From Ignisphaera sp. (lineage in GTDB: Archaea; Thermoproteota; Thermoprotei_A; Sulfolobales; Ignisphaeraceae), in assembly GCA_038831005.1 (NCBI GenBank), contig JAWBKZ010000002.1, positions 248,001 through 312,000 of the forward strand: 64,000 bases of DNA, in the 5' to 3' direction. The notes under the pieces were generated by a model, which was given only the letters and a program-made list of their open reading frames with translations, was not told where the DNA came from and did no database searches. Both the position numbers and the translations under genes were made by a program. Shown piece after piece: positions 27,609 to 37,000 of this stretch; position 1 is the first letter of the stretch, and every line of letters starts with the position of its first letter.

Positions 27609-29504
27609 TCAAGATTTGTCGAATTTGAATGGGTTTATCTTGTTTCCGTATTTCTGTTTTGCTTCTTCTAGTTTTCTCTTTTGGTTCTTCATAATTTCGA
27701 AGAATATCGGTGGTGTATCTGGTATAGTTGTATATATGTTCCACCCTCTTTCTATTCTATCTATTAGTTTCTCTATCCTCAACATGAATTCCTTCTCATA
27801 TCTTGTTTCAGGATACTCTCTATCTAGATGCTTGTTGAATAGTTTAGCGAGATCTCCATAGATAGGTATATAGCCTATAGGTGTTTCTATAGCATCAATA
27901 TCTCTATGTACCCTAAGTTCCATCCATCTAAGCCAAACAGCTTTATCTCTTTTATCAGCTATAAATCTACCTTCTTCGTCTTTTAAGAAGTAGTTGACAT
28001 TAAATATCCTAGGTCTAGTTACCAGTTTTTCGCCAAAATCTAGGTGTAGTTTTAAGAATTTACCAATAGATATAGATAGAAAGTCTAGTATAGCGAACGG
28101 ATTGAACTCCATTTCACCAACACCATCTAGTATAGCTGTCGTTTTTTCTGATTCTAGAATAGCACCCATAGTGACTACTCCATGGATCCAATCGAAAGAC
28201 TCTACAACTGGAGGTAACGTGTGGTAGTCTCGTCCTCCAAAAATCATTCCATGTATAGGAACACCATTAGGATCATCTATTTTCGGATCTAGATTATCTA
28301 GATATCTGATAGATATAGTGAATCTAGCGTTTGGATGAGAAGGCGGGATCTTTAGAGCATTATCGTTTTCAGGAGGCCATCTACCAGCATAATTGATGCC
28401 TGGTTTAGGTGGTTCTGATTTTCCTCTCCACCATACTTCTCCATCATCTGTTAGAAGCGTGTTTGCAAATATAATTTCTGTTTCTGGTGATGTAAGTAGT
28501 CTATATATTTCTGGATCTTCTTCAGGATTGATACCATCAACAATACCGAACATCCCTACTTCAGGATTTACTGCTCTAGCCATACCATCTACAGCTTTTA
28601 TGATAGCTATATCATCTCCAACAACTATATCAGCTGCAAAAACAGTTGATGTTTTTCCGCATCCCGCAGGAAAAGCGCCTGTGAAATATGTTACTCTATC
28701 GCTGTTTCCTCTAACCCCAACGATAAACATGTGTTCACATAGCCATCCTTCTCTATAACCTTTATATACACAGAATCTGAGCATAAGTTTCTTGAGACCA
28801 ACACTATTTCCAGCATATTGAGTGTTTATGCTATAGACTGTAGCTCCCTCAAGATCTATGTATATCCTTCTCTTGTCTGTATTCTTAGACCATCTATTCT
28901 CATTCAATTCTCCAGATGAATGAAAAAACTTCACATATTCAATATCTGGTGTTTTTTCAACGAATACGTCATAACAAGGTCTATAGAGAATATTCTCTGA
29001 ATGGATTACGTAAGCAGAATCAGTTACTTGAACAGCATACATAGTGAAATCGGAATCTCTAGGTCCGAAACAATAGAAAGATACGAACATCTCTTTACCG
29101 CTCATAATGCCTTCAGCTAACTCGAAAATCTCTCTAAGACCTAACTCTCTACTGTATGTAGTGATAAGAGGAATACTATTATTGTTGGATATCAAGATTT
29201 TTGTGTTTTTTCTATCTCTAGCAAGATCGTTAGGTCCATCAAAATGCACTGTATGCATAGGGTATATAGTAGAGATTTCTTCTCCTCTCTCGATAGCAGC
29301 TTTCCTTACATACTCTATATCCTCTCTATCACCGGTCACTATATATACTGAAGAAGGTTTAGCTATACTTATTACTTCTGCTATCCATTTATGTAGTGTA
29401 GGATCTCTAATCTTCATGAGTCTCTCATACATTCTAGGTGATAACACCTTAGTTAAGCGAGAGTAGAGATCCTCGTTGTCGCTAAAGATCATAATGTTTA
29501 GCAC
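27609..29504 (-). CDS. pckG: Phosphoenolpyruvate carboxykinase (GTP)
   Basis: 631 residues, full length for the GTP-dependent family. SFYCFGPRDSDFTMYAVQVTDSAYVIHSENILYRP is the PEP/oxaloacetate region, FPAGCGKTS (278-286) the P-loop with the mobile Cys, VVGDDIA the metal-binding Asp pair, and NYAGRWPPEND the family signature. It converts oxaloacetate and GTP to PEP, CO2 and GDP at the head of gluconeogenesis. Single-gene transcript in appearance. Confidence 0.95.
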   Translation of the reverse strand: MLNIMIFSDNEDLYSRLTKVLSPRMYERLMKIRDPTLHKWIAEVISIAKPSSVYIVTGDREDIEYVRKAAIERGEEISTIYPMHTVHFDGPNDLARDRKNTKILISNNNSIPLITTYSRELGLREIFELAEGIMSGKEMFVSFYCFGPRDSDFTMYAVQVTDSAYVIHSENILYRPCYDVFVEKTPDIEYVKFFHSSGELNENRWSKNTDKRRIYIDLEGATVYSINTQYAGNSVGLKKLMLRFCVYKGYREGWLCEHMFIVGVRGNSDRVTYFTGAFPAGCGKTSTVFAADIVVGDDIAIIKAVDGMARAVNPEVGMFGIVDGINPEEDPEIYRLLTSPETEIIFANTLLTDDGEVWWRGKSEPPKPGINYAGRWPPENDNALKIPPSHPNARFTISIRYLDNLDPKIDDPNGVPIHGMIFGGRDYHTLPPVVESFDWIHGVVTMGAILESEKTTAILDGVGEMEFNPFAILDFLSISIGKFLKLHLDFGEKLVTRPRIFNVNYFLKDEEGRFIADKRDKAVWLRWMELRVHRDIDAIETPIGYIPIYGDLAKLFNKHLDREYPETRYEKEFMLRIEKLIDRIERGWNIYTTIPDTPPIFFEIMKNQKRKLEEAKQKYGNKINPFKFDKS

Positions 29505-29832
29505 CTTTTCATTAACATCTAGATAACTCTCTAGAGACTTAGAATGGTTGCGTATTTAAATATTTCTTTCATATAAATACAGTAAAAATATCTATAGATG
29601 CTATAAACTTCTGTATACATATTCTTATTCAGAGATTTTATGCCATGTATTTGTGTTCAGATATGTATGGTGATACTCTTCACATAGATTTTTATACCTC
29701 TTATTTGAAAAGGTGCAAGGAGAAGTAGCATCTTGATGAACTCTGGAAAAGGAGTTTAAAAGATATACTTCTCCACATGATGATGCAACTCTATCAACAA
29801 ACATAATGTGTTTGTAGTAGAGATGCATCTGT
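29505..29832. other. Gene-free stretch between PEPCK and the exported protein
   Basis: Promoter DNA of pckG on the left. A leftward frame runs across 29625-29954 but is Ser-rich without a recognisable domain and half overlaps the exported-protein gene, so I treat it as spurious. A TATA-like GAGTTTAAAAG sits near 29752. Confidence 0.45.
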
Positions 29833-30522
29833 ATGAGTGATCGAGGTAATAGAGTTAAGTTGTCTTTGTTACCTATTCTAATATCTATTCTAGTATCTAT
29901 GAACCTTCTCTCATCTTCTATAGCTTCTCTTACAATTACAGAAGGTTCTCTCAATATTTCTAGCGGAAACTCTGTTGGATGGAGAGTTGTTGCTGAAGGC
30001 TCCAGTATTTCTAGATATGAGTTTGCTTTAAGTTGTGTAGCAAATGCTTTAAGACTTATTCTCTATATGGATTCAGGAGGCGATATCAATAAAGATGGTA
30101 TCAAAATGGTAATAGAGGGAACCACTATAGCTATACTACAGGATTCTCTTATAGAGTATAGAAGTAGTGTCATTGGTTACACGAGGATAGGTTATGAAGG
30201 TGATGGTAAAGGTACCGCTAAAGGTCTTCACGTAATATACTACATATTTCCAAACACTACATACATTCAGCTCATCAAGCTAGAGCTATACTCAGAACAT
30301 GGATACCCTAGACTTTATACAGATAAATCATTGATAGAGCCAGTAAATATAACAATGTTTTACTAGTTGCTTAAAGACGAGAAGTACAGCTATGGAACAT
30401 ACTATGTAGACAATGTGAATCCGTATAACGGTGAGCTAAAGATGGCTAAAGTATCTCATGGAGTACCTACCGAGATATATAAGGATTATAGCGGGGTTTC
30501 ATACTACTATGGGAGAACCTAA
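29833..30522 (+). pseudogene. Exported protein gene interrupted by an in-frame TAG
   Basis: The first frame gives 177 residues: a signal peptide (LSLLPILISILVSMNLLSSSIAS), then a beta-rich, Ser/Tyr-rich body ending NITMFY at the TAG at 30364-30366. The same frame then stays open for another 51 codons (LLKDEKYSYGTYYVDNVNPY... to YYYGRT) ending with TAA at 30520. The extension has protein-like composition and reads as a direct continuation. A hydrophobic stretch LISIAVIAIAL lies in the next frame just after, possibly a lost C-terminal anchor. I infer a decaying surface-protein gene; a truncated functional product (29833-30366) is the alternative. No family recognised. Confidence 0.5.
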
Positions 30523-30837
30523 TATCTATAGCTGTTATCGCTATAGCTCTCTAGATTGTTCTAAAATTCATGGTATCTGTAGAAAGTGTACTGAGGTCAG
30601 AGATATGGTGTAGGTACATCAGTAGTGTTAATTGAACATCAGTAGTAATTGAGCTAGTCAACTTTATGTAGATGTATTCGTAAAGCTTCAAGAGAGACAA
30701 TGGATTACATGGTTACATATACTTGTTGAGAGATCTGAGAAGAGGTTTAGAGGGTTTCTGAAGTATGTAGGAAAAGTAGTGATGTGTATGGAATTCTTTG
30801 GCGCTCTATATACTGTTATATGTTGTAATGTTTGTAT
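30523..30837. other. Gene-free stretch, possibly remnant DNA
   Basis: Follows the interrupted gene and precedes the stop of the mscS gene. No frame or hairpin that I can support; it may hold degraded 3-prime parts of the exported-protein gene. Confidence 0.4.
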
Positions 30838-31467
30838 CTATTTCTTTGGCTTTATATATATCTTTCCACCGATAATCGTGGTATTGGGTATCAGTACTCT
30901 TGATCCATCTGATTTCTTGATTACTGTAAACATTGTTGATACATCATCTACAACACCTTCTTCACCAGCTACAATAACTTCATCGCCTATCCTAAAGGGT
31001 CTCGAGATAAGTACAAATAGACCTGCTACTGCTTGTCCTAGCACTTGTTGTGATGCAAATCCAATAACCATGCCCAAGAAGCCACCTAGAGCAACACCAG
31101 CAACTCCTCCAGCAACACCACCAGCTATAGCTGCAACCATAGCTCCTACACCAATAATTCTAACAACATTTCTAACAGCAACAGCTGTTGAATGACCGTA
31201 TCTAGGTCTTGTAGACCAGTAGAAAAACCAGGCTACACTATTAACTATGAGGTAACCAAACATTAATGCTAATAGGAGCTGGATATAAATCTCGTAACCA
31301 GTTATATCGATATTGAGTCTAGTCAATAGAAGATCACTGATAACAAACTTTACTAAAGCTGAAACCACAACATAAAGCACAATAAACATTATTGTGCTAG
31401 CAATAGCTATAAAAGCATTTCTAGCAATCTCTCTACTACTTATATTCTCTCGAGATCCACTCTCCAT
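30838..31467 (-). CDS. Small-conductance mechanosensitive channel, MscS family
   Basis: 209 residues. Two N-terminal helices are followed by the pore-lining TM3 GAMVAAIAGGVAGGVAGVALGGFLGMVIGFASQQVLGQAVAGLFVLISRPFRIGD, with alternating Gly/Ala. FRIGDEVIVAGEEGVVDDVSTMFTVIKKSDGSRVLIPNTTII is the start of the beta-domain. The large C-terminal alpha/beta cage is missing, so this is a short MscS-type protein that releases solutes under osmotic downshock. Confidence 0.88.
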   Translation of the reverse strand: MESGSRENISSREIARNAFIAIASTIMFIVLYVVVSALVKFVISDLLLTRLNIDITGYEIYIQLLLALMFGYLIVNSVAWFFYWSTRPRYGHSTAVAVRNVVRIIGVGAMVAAIAGGVAGGVAGVALGGFLGMVIGFASQQVLGQAVAGLFVLISRPFRIGDEVIVAGEEGVVDDVSTMFTVIKKSDGSRVLIPNTTIIGGKIYIKPKK

Positions 31468-31639
31468 AAACTACACCTCTACCTAAAAATCCTACACCAA
31501 ATATATAAATTCACTATCTACACAAATAAGACAATAAACAATACACATAAATCTGAATCAACTAATCATGTTCAACGATATCGCAGTACTTAGTCAATAA
31601 TAAAAGATGTGGTATATAGAAGATTTTCTATTAATGGCT

Positions 31640-32410
31640 CTAGTAGATGTAGACTACTATCCCTTTTTCTTTCGCATAATTCTCTACTTCCTTACCTATC
31701 CATACTCCTGCTAGAATACCTACAACTTCTTTCTCTATATAGTGTTTTTTAACTAAATCGATTTTACTTAAGAGGATACCTATATCTCCATGTCTAGGCT
31801 TAACCTTAACCTCAACAACATATACAGATCTATTTGTCTCTATAAGAAGATCTATATCAACATCATCAAGTCTAGCATTCCTAACTCTCTTGAGTATATG
31901 TTCACCTTTATGAGAAAGATCTTTAGCAAGATCTTCATAAACATATCTAGCAATAGAGGCTTCAGTTAAACCACCAATAGTCTGCTCAAGATCAGATGTC
32001 CTTTTAACAAGCATAGTAACAACATTTGTTAGTTCTTCTAGTCTTTTGCTGTGTTCTTCTAGTCTTTTGTTGTGTTCTTCTATTGTTTTTGTTAGTTCTT
32101 CTAGTCTTTTGCTGTGTTCTTCTAGTCTTTTGTTGTGTTCTTCTATTGTTTTTGTTAGTTCTTCTAGTCTTTTGCTGTGTTCTTCTATTGTTTTTGTTAG
32201 TTCTTCTAGTCTTTTGCTGTGTTCTTCTAGTCTTTTGTTGTGTTCTTCTATTGTTTTTGTTAGTTCTTCTAGTCTTTTTTCTATTGCATCTAGTCTTCTG
32301 AGGATATCTAGTATCCCTAATGCACCAGCTATAGCGTATCTAAACTCTATATCTTCCTCAATAGCCTTGAGTATCTTTATTTTCTCTTCTTTACTAAGTA
32401 CGTCACTCAT
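31640..32410 (-). CDS. DUF3782-type coiled-coil protein with PD-(D/E)XK nuclease-like domain
   Basis: 256 residues. After an N-terminal helix, residues about 45-130 form an uninterrupted heptad coiled coil made of LEELTKTIEEHNKR and LEEHSKR units. The C-terminal 110 residues hold GEHILKRVRNARLDDVDIDLLIETNRSVYVVEVKVKPRHGDI, whose Asp and ExK match the PD-(D/E)XK core (DUF3782 architecture, frequent in hyperthermophilic Crenarchaeota). The coil is encoded by nearly perfect tandem DNA repeats. Nuclease activity is inferred from the motif only. The gene stands alone. Confidence 0.75.
   Translation of the reverse strand: MSDVLSKEEKIKILKAIEEDIEFRYAIAGALGILDILRRLDAIEKRLEELTKTIEEHNKRLEEHSKRLEELTKTIEEHSKRLEELTKTIEEHNKRLEEHSKRLEELTKTIEEHNKRLEEHSKRLEELTNVVTMLVKRTSDLEQTIGGLTEASIARYVYEDLAKDLSHKGEHILKRVRNARLDDVDIDLLIETNRSVYVVEVKVKPRHGDIGILLSKIDLVKKHYIEKEVVGILAGVWIGKEVENYAKEKGIVVYIY
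32029..32280. repeat. 63-bp higher-order tandem repeat inside the coiled-coil gene
   Basis: Three units of 63 bp and one shortened 42-bp unit, each ending in the same synonymous codons, encode the heptads LEELTKT-IEEHNKR-LEEHSKR. The unit is built from 21-bp blocks around TCTTCTAGTCTTTTG. Identity at synonymous sites points to recent unit duplication or gene conversion. Confidence 0.85.
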
Positions 32411-32544
32411 CCTTATTCCCTATATATGGTTTGTATAGAGACTATATATGTATTTTACCACGCGATTCTATCTAGAGAATAAATTATACAGTATCTAGTA
32501 ACTTAGTACATTATCCACATACATTGTGTAGTAGGACGCAAGAA

Positions 32545-33918
32545 CTACACTATTTCAACTATCTTTGGGTAATCCTCATACCTAGATATCTCTGTAATTG
32601 CTTCTGCTAGTCTAACTGGTTTAGTTACATAGTTCATAACGGATTTATATACTTCTTTAATGCCTCGTCTAGATAGTCTATAGATATCTCCATTTCTCTT
32701 AACCAGACCATTTATCTCCATAATCTTTAGCAGAAGCTTTATTCTGAGAGGTATTTTATTCAAGCATATTAATCTAAATGCTTTATCAGATATTTCGCAA
32801 CTACTTAGTTGGTCAAAGAATAATCTCCATATCCTTGCTGATGGATTTATGTTTCTTGAGTATATAGCTGGAGGTATATCTCTTTCCACTAGATTAATAT
32901 ATTTTAGTGGATTGTGTATGTTTATGTATTGATATAGGGATAAAGTACTCCATGAACCTGAACCAAACCCTAGTAAAGGTCCTATCCATAGCGAGTTCAT
33001 TGTGGCATATTCATAGCGTTGTCTAGAGATAGAGTATACCCTGATGAAGTATAGATTATTTGATTCAGCAAAGTCTATAGCTTCATCAATAAACAGATCA
33101 ATTGAGTCTAGCTCTTGACTCAGTTTATTGTATCCTACTAACCTATATCCTGGAGAGCTTCTTGGTATTATTGTTGGATAGAACGTTATTTGATGAACAC
33201 CTAGTGTATAGCATTTCTCCATATCTTCTCTAAATATCTTTAGCTTCTCTTCTAGAGGAATCTCGATATAGTCTTTAATATTAGGGTTAAGGATCATCAA
33301 GTCTATGTTAATCCATTTGAAACCAGCTTTAAGGCTATTCTCAATAGCCTTTATGTTATCTTCTGGAGAATGCTTTCTACCAATAGACATTAGTATCCTT
33401 TTGTCGAAGCTTTGAACACCTATACTAACTTCATCAACATTAGCTGAATAGAGATTCTCTACATATTCACGATTCTTAAAATCTTCAGGATTAACCTCTA
33501 TACCTATGCTACACTTAATGTTAAAGAATTGTGCTAACGTATCGATGAGTTCTCTATATAGTTTCGGTGGAACAAGACTAGGAGTTCCACCACCAACATG
33601 TATATCTGTAACATTAAGATCATTCTCTTTTAATTGTTTACCATACATCTTGATCTCTTTCAACAAAAAGTTAAAGTACTTCTCAAGCTCTTGCTCATTC
33701 TTCAACACATCCTTAAAATATGGACAAAACATGCATATAGATCTACAGAAAGGTATGTGTATATATATGCCGATGTCCTTGGTATTGATGTTTTTCTCAA
33801 CAAGATTCCAATGACTATATGTATCATGGATTCTATAGAACTTAACTCTAACTCTTTTACTAAGTAGTCTACAGGTCTTTAGTTTCTCGGAGTCAAAGAT
33901 AGGTGCACTTATATCCAT
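32545..33918 (-). CDS. HemN/HemW-type radical SAM protein
   Basis: 457 residues. The radical SAM Cys motif CX3CX2C is HIPFCRSICMFC (C58, C62, C65), followed by VGGGTPSLVPPKLYRELIDTLAQFF, GIEVNPEDF and VSIGVQSFDKRILMSIGRKH, the order seen in the HemN/HemW family. A winged-helix C-terminal region (LLLKIMEINGLVKRNGDIYRLSRRGIKEVYKSV) closes it. HemN oxidises coproporphyrinogen III, and HemW is a heme chaperone. With a siroheme-based pathway in the same window, a HemW-like or other radical reaction is likelier than the HemN step. Confidence 0.8.
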   Translation of the reverse strand: MDISAPIFDSEKLKTCRLLSKRVRVKFYRIHDTYSHWNLVEKNINTKDIGIYIHIPFCRSICMFCPYFKDVLKNEQELEKYFNFLLKEIKMYGKQLKENDLNVTDIHVGGGTPSLVPPKLYRELIDTLAQFFNIKCSIGIEVNPEDFKNREYVENLYSANVDEVSIGVQSFDKRILMSIGRKHSPEDNIKAIENSLKAGFKWINIDLMILNPNIKDYIEIPLEEKLKIFREDMEKCYTLGVHQITFYPTIIPRSSPGYRLVGYNKLSQELDSIDLFIDEAIDFAESNNLYFIRVYSISRQRYEYATMNSLWIGPLLGFGSGSWSTLSLYQYINIHNPLKYINLVERDIPPAIYSRNINPSARIWRLFFDQLSSCEISDKAFRLICLNKIPLRIKLLLKIMEINGLVKRNGDIYRLSRRGIKEVYKSVMNYVTKPVRLAEAITEISRYEDYPKIVEIV

Positions 33919-34402
33919 ATATAGTGCACCTATAGATCCATCAGAGAGAAAGCATAAAAATCTAACCTTATTGATCTATCCATGGCTACTGAACCAGAAA
34001 TTAATAGATCTGATATTAGTAGATGTTAGTAGATCTATATGATAGTGCTACTAGATCTATTTTAGATATAAGAACATCACTATAGTGCTTAACTATTGAT
34101 TATGTATCAGTATATCTATTCTCATAACAGAACATCAGTAGTCAATATATAGAGATCTCCTATATGTATCAATAGATGTGGCTAAAGATATTGAGAACAT
34201 ATATGTTTATCTAGGTAGAGACTGAACATCTTTATGTATTCTCCATTTCTTGTATTAATGGTATATGTGTAGTATGTTTCTTGATATGCATAGATATAGA
34301 GTATTATAGAGATGTGGAGTATAGGGAGAACTAGGTTTGTGGATTGAGTATATAGAGATGTGTATTGAAAAATGATGTGTCTCTAGATCATGTAGATGCT
34401 TA
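33919..34402. other. Gene-free stretch with short AGTAGATCT repeats
   Basis: AT-rich DNA between two leftward genes. ATTAGTAGATGTTAGTAGATCT and nearby TACTAGATCT are partial repeats near 34012-34058, but no frame or strong hairpin is present. Confidence 0.4.
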
Positions 34403-34867
34403 TCAATGTGTGGCTATATCTAGAGAGTGTTTTTCGTTATCTCTATATCTATTATCTATAGATCTCAGTATATCTACAACCTTTTTAACAGCGCTTAGGG
34501 TTAGTTCTGTAATCTCTTTACCACCTTCTTCAACAAGTCTATTGCTCCAATAGATACCAGGGCCAGAGATACCGAAGCCTATAGGTTTTCCATATTCTAG
34601 AGATAGATCCAAGAGCTTGTTAACAACTTGATTAAAAAGGAATTCTTCTAGTGATGTTTCTTTATATATTGCTCCAAGAACTATAACACCATCTACATAG
34701 TTTTTCTCTAGAACTTTCTTAACTACTAGAGGTGTTTCGAGAAGACCTGGAACTCTATACACATCAACAATATTAGCTCCATACTTTTGTGCTTTTTCTT
34801 CAACAGCCTTGATCATGTGGTCTACTATGCTTCCAAGCATAGTGGCTACAACAGCTATACGGATCAT
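34403..34867 (-). CDS. ribH: Lumazine synthase-like protein (RibH family) with altered active site
   Basis: 154 residues, the family's length. VVATMLGSIVDHMIKAVEEKAQKYGANIVDVYRVPGLLETPLVVKKVLEKNYVDGVIVLGAIYKETS and LSLEYGKPIGFGISGPGI follow 6,7-dimethyl-8-ribityllumazine synthase throughout. RibH joins ribityl-aminouracil with dihydroxybutanone phosphate in riboflavin synthesis. The GETxHD segment holding the catalytic His in archaeal RibH is KETSLEE here, so the His appears replaced. Either the enzyme uses another residue or it has taken another role. Single gene. Confidence 0.78.
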   Translation of the reverse strand: MIRIAVVATMLGSIVDHMIKAVEEKAQKYGANIVDVYRVPGLLETPLVVKKVLEKNYVDGVIVLGAIYKETSLEEFLFNQVVNKLLDLSLEYGKPIGFGISGPGIYWSNRLVEEGGKEITELTLSAVKKVVDILRSIDNRYRDNEKHSLDIATH

Positions 34868-35001
34868 AGATTACCACCATCTGTTGAACAATAGCTTCAA
34901 CAATATAAACATGTTCTTTAAATATTTGTTAAACTCTTTAACACTATATCTATTGATCCTATATACATACCTCTATATATACTTCTTTAAATATGTAAAA
35001 A

Positions 35002-35013
35002 CAGTTTAAACTG
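35002..35013. promoter_or_regulatory. 12-bp perfect palindrome between divergent genes
   Basis: CAGTTTAAACTG is a perfect palindrome in the roughly 270-base gap between the leftward ribH-like gene and the rightward thermonuclease gene. Its centre TTTAAA could also serve as a TATA box in either direction. Confidence 0.3.
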
Positions 35014-35135
35014 CTTCATCTATATAGAGAATCTGGCTCTATAACCAAGAGCTAAAGCGTTTGCTATAAACATAATAATTTTTATATCTTCAACCATATT
35101 TTTGAAGCTAGAGGTATAGAGATATTAGATATATC

Positions 35136-35939
35136 TTGTTGGTGTTTCTCTTTATATTCATATCTATGGCTATCCATTATACAATTTATCTAGAGGGACA
35201 AGATATAGAGATTGATGTATGTGTCGATATTTATCGTATAGTTGATGGAGATACACTTGATGCTTTTCCTGTAGGTAGAGTTAGGTTAGCTGATATAGAT
35301 GCACCTGAACGAGATACACCAGAAGGAGAGATAGCTAGAGAGGCTCTAGCAGATATAGTTCATAGATATGGGTATAGAGCGTATCTAGATGTAGATAATG
35401 TCTATGTTATGGATAGATACAATAGGATTGTAGCAGTTGTTTATCTAAGGTATAACGAGACTCATCTAATTAATGTAAATAAATGGCTTGTAGAAAATGG
35501 CTATGCATCTATTGATGATTACAGAAACCAGTTTAATCCATATACATGGTCTCTCTATGTATATCTACCGCATGATCCCTGCATAGAGAAGATTATTACC
35601 GAAACTATTACACATAAGGTAACAACTACAGTAACATTCGCAATACCTGTTACAACCACATTACTTGTCACAACTCCTGTTACAACTACAGTAAGAGGTA
35701 GTGTTACAAAAACATTAACAACAAGAGATATAGCAACAGTTATATCTACTGTAGTCAGTAGAGAAACTACCACAATCCATACAACATATACAGTAGTCTC
35801 ACAATCAATACTAACAAAAACAGTCACAACAACATATACGGTAGCAGGTTCTGGGGAAACTCTAGCTATTGTATCTATACTCATTGTCGTATCTATAGCT
35901 TCTCTACTGCTTCTCTCTAAGCGTTTTGTGAAGAGATAA
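35136..35939 (+). CDS. Membrane-anchored thermonuclease (SNase-like) with Thr-rich stalk
   Basis: 267 residues in three parts. An N-terminal signal helix (LVFLFIFISMAIHYTIYL) comes first. A staphylococcal-nuclease domain of about 110 residues follows, with DIYRIVDGDTLDAFPVGRVRLADIDAPERDTPEGEIARE (Ca-binding Asp pair, catalytic Arg and Glu) and VMDRYNRIVAVVY. A Thr/Val-rich stalk (TTTVTFAIPVTTTLLVTTPVTTTV and onward) leads to a C-terminal helix (LAIVSILIVVSIASLLLL) and basic stop (SKRFVKR). It should sit outside the cell membrane on a probably glycosylated stalk and cut incoming or environmental DNA or RNA. The start codon is a TTG. Confidence 0.88.
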   Translation: MLVFLFIFISMAIHYTIYLEGQDIEIDVCVDIYRIVDGDTLDAFPVGRVRLADIDAPERDTPEGEIAREALADIVHRYGYRAYLDVDNVYVMDRYNRIVAVVYLRYNETHLINVNKWLVENGYASIDDYRNQFNPYTWSLYVYLPHDPCIEKIITETITHKVTTTVTFAIPVTTTLLVTTPVTTTVRGSVTKTLTTRDIATVISTVVSRETTTIHTTYTVVSQSILTKTVTTTYTVAGSGETLAIVSILIVVSIASLLLLSKRFVKR

Positions 35940-36009
35940 CTAGAGTATTTTGCTGAATTGATCAAGTTTTTTAAGTATTGAGTAGTAACTTCTATCTATA
36001 GGTGGTTCA

Positions 36010-36915
36010 ATGGGTATGGAGATGAATGTTGATGGTTTTAGGGTTAGAGTGTTTTATATGGGTGGTATGGCTATAGGTGTTGCTGAGGATTTTGGTCCTA
36101 GAGTACTTTATCTAGCTCCTAGAGATAGACCTAACCTTAATCTGTTTAGTGTATTGCCTGATTTTGGTGTAGAGACTGTTGATGGTTTCTGGAGGATATA
36201 TGGTGGACATAGGCTCTGGATTGCTCCAGAGTCTATGCCTAGAACATACTCTATAGATGATAGACCTGTCTCTATCGAGGTTAGAGATGATGTTGTAGAG
36301 GTGATGGGTAATCCAGAGCTTCTGAATAATGTGTTGAAGAGTATAGTGTTTAAGCCTTTGGGGAATAGTGGTTTTGTTGAAGTTGTTCATAGGGTGACTA
36401 ATATCGGTAGATGGTCTATAGAGTTTTCTTGTTGGGCTCTATCTGTTATGAAGAGAGGTGGATTTGCTATTGTGCCTATAAAGCCTTTCTATAGAGAGAG
36501 TCTTCTACCTGATAGAGTTGTAGCTCTATGGCCATATACACGGCTTTCGGATAAGAGGCTTATTTTCACAGATAGCTATATAGTTGTTGTACAGGATCCC
36601 TCTATAGAGAAGCCTCTTAAGATTGGTGTAAGAGCTAATCCTCCTTGGGTAGCTTATTATGTTGATGGCTATGTGTTTATCAAGATGTTTAGATATGTAG
36701 ATGCTGTTTATCCAGATTTCAATGTATCTGTAGAGATCTATACAAACAACTTGTTTCTAGAGCTAGAGACTCTAGGGCCTTTGAGGAGAGTAGCTCCAGG
36801 TGAAGTGAATACACATACAGAGTTGTGGAGCGTTATAGAGGTGGGAGAGCTAGAGCCAAGTGAAATCGATATAGCTGATAAGCTTGAGTCAAAGATACTG
36901 AAGGGCTTGGTCTAG
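36010..36915 (+). CDS. DUF4380-like protein (galactose-mutarotase-type beta fold)
   Basis: 301 residues. FGPRVLYLAPRDRPNLNLFSVLPD, YGGHRLWIAPESMPRTYSIDDRPV and VTNIGRWSIEFSCWALSVMKRGG match DUF4380, a relative of aldose 1-epimerases. Long alternating beta segments and many aromatic residues fit a carbohydrate-acting beta-sandwich. GGTGG (36001-36005) supports ATG 36010. Substrate unknown. Confidence 0.7.
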   Translation: MGMEMNVDGFRVRVFYMGGMAIGVAEDFGPRVLYLAPRDRPNLNLFSVLPDFGVETVDGFWRIYGGHRLWIAPESMPRTYSIDDRPVSIEVRDDVVEVMGNPELLNNVLKSIVFKPLGNSGFVEVVHRVTNIGRWSIEFSCWALSVMKRGGFAIVPIKPFYRESLLPDRVVALWPYTRLSDKRLIFTDSYIVVVQDPSIEKPLKIGVRANPPWVAYYVDGYVFIKMFRYVDAVYPDFNVSVEIYTNNLFLELETLGPLRRVAPGEVNTHTELWSVIEVGELEPSEIDIADKLESKILKGLV

Positions 36916-37000
36916 GAATTGACGTATCTTTCTTTGTGTAGTTGTGTAGATATAGCTAATTTTTTATTTTCTGTTGTTTCTGTATTTGTTGGTGGTGTCT

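Noticed and set aside
29625-29954. Leftward 109-codon frame with several Cys and His
   Set aside because: No recognisable domain, half of it is antisense to a signal-peptide gene, and its composition is unlike neighbours.
32026-32438. Long rightward frames over the coiled-coil gene (repeating LLVFCCVLLVF and SSLLLCSS)
   Set aside because: They are the complementary reading of the heptad repeat; periodic low-complexity sequence with no start context.
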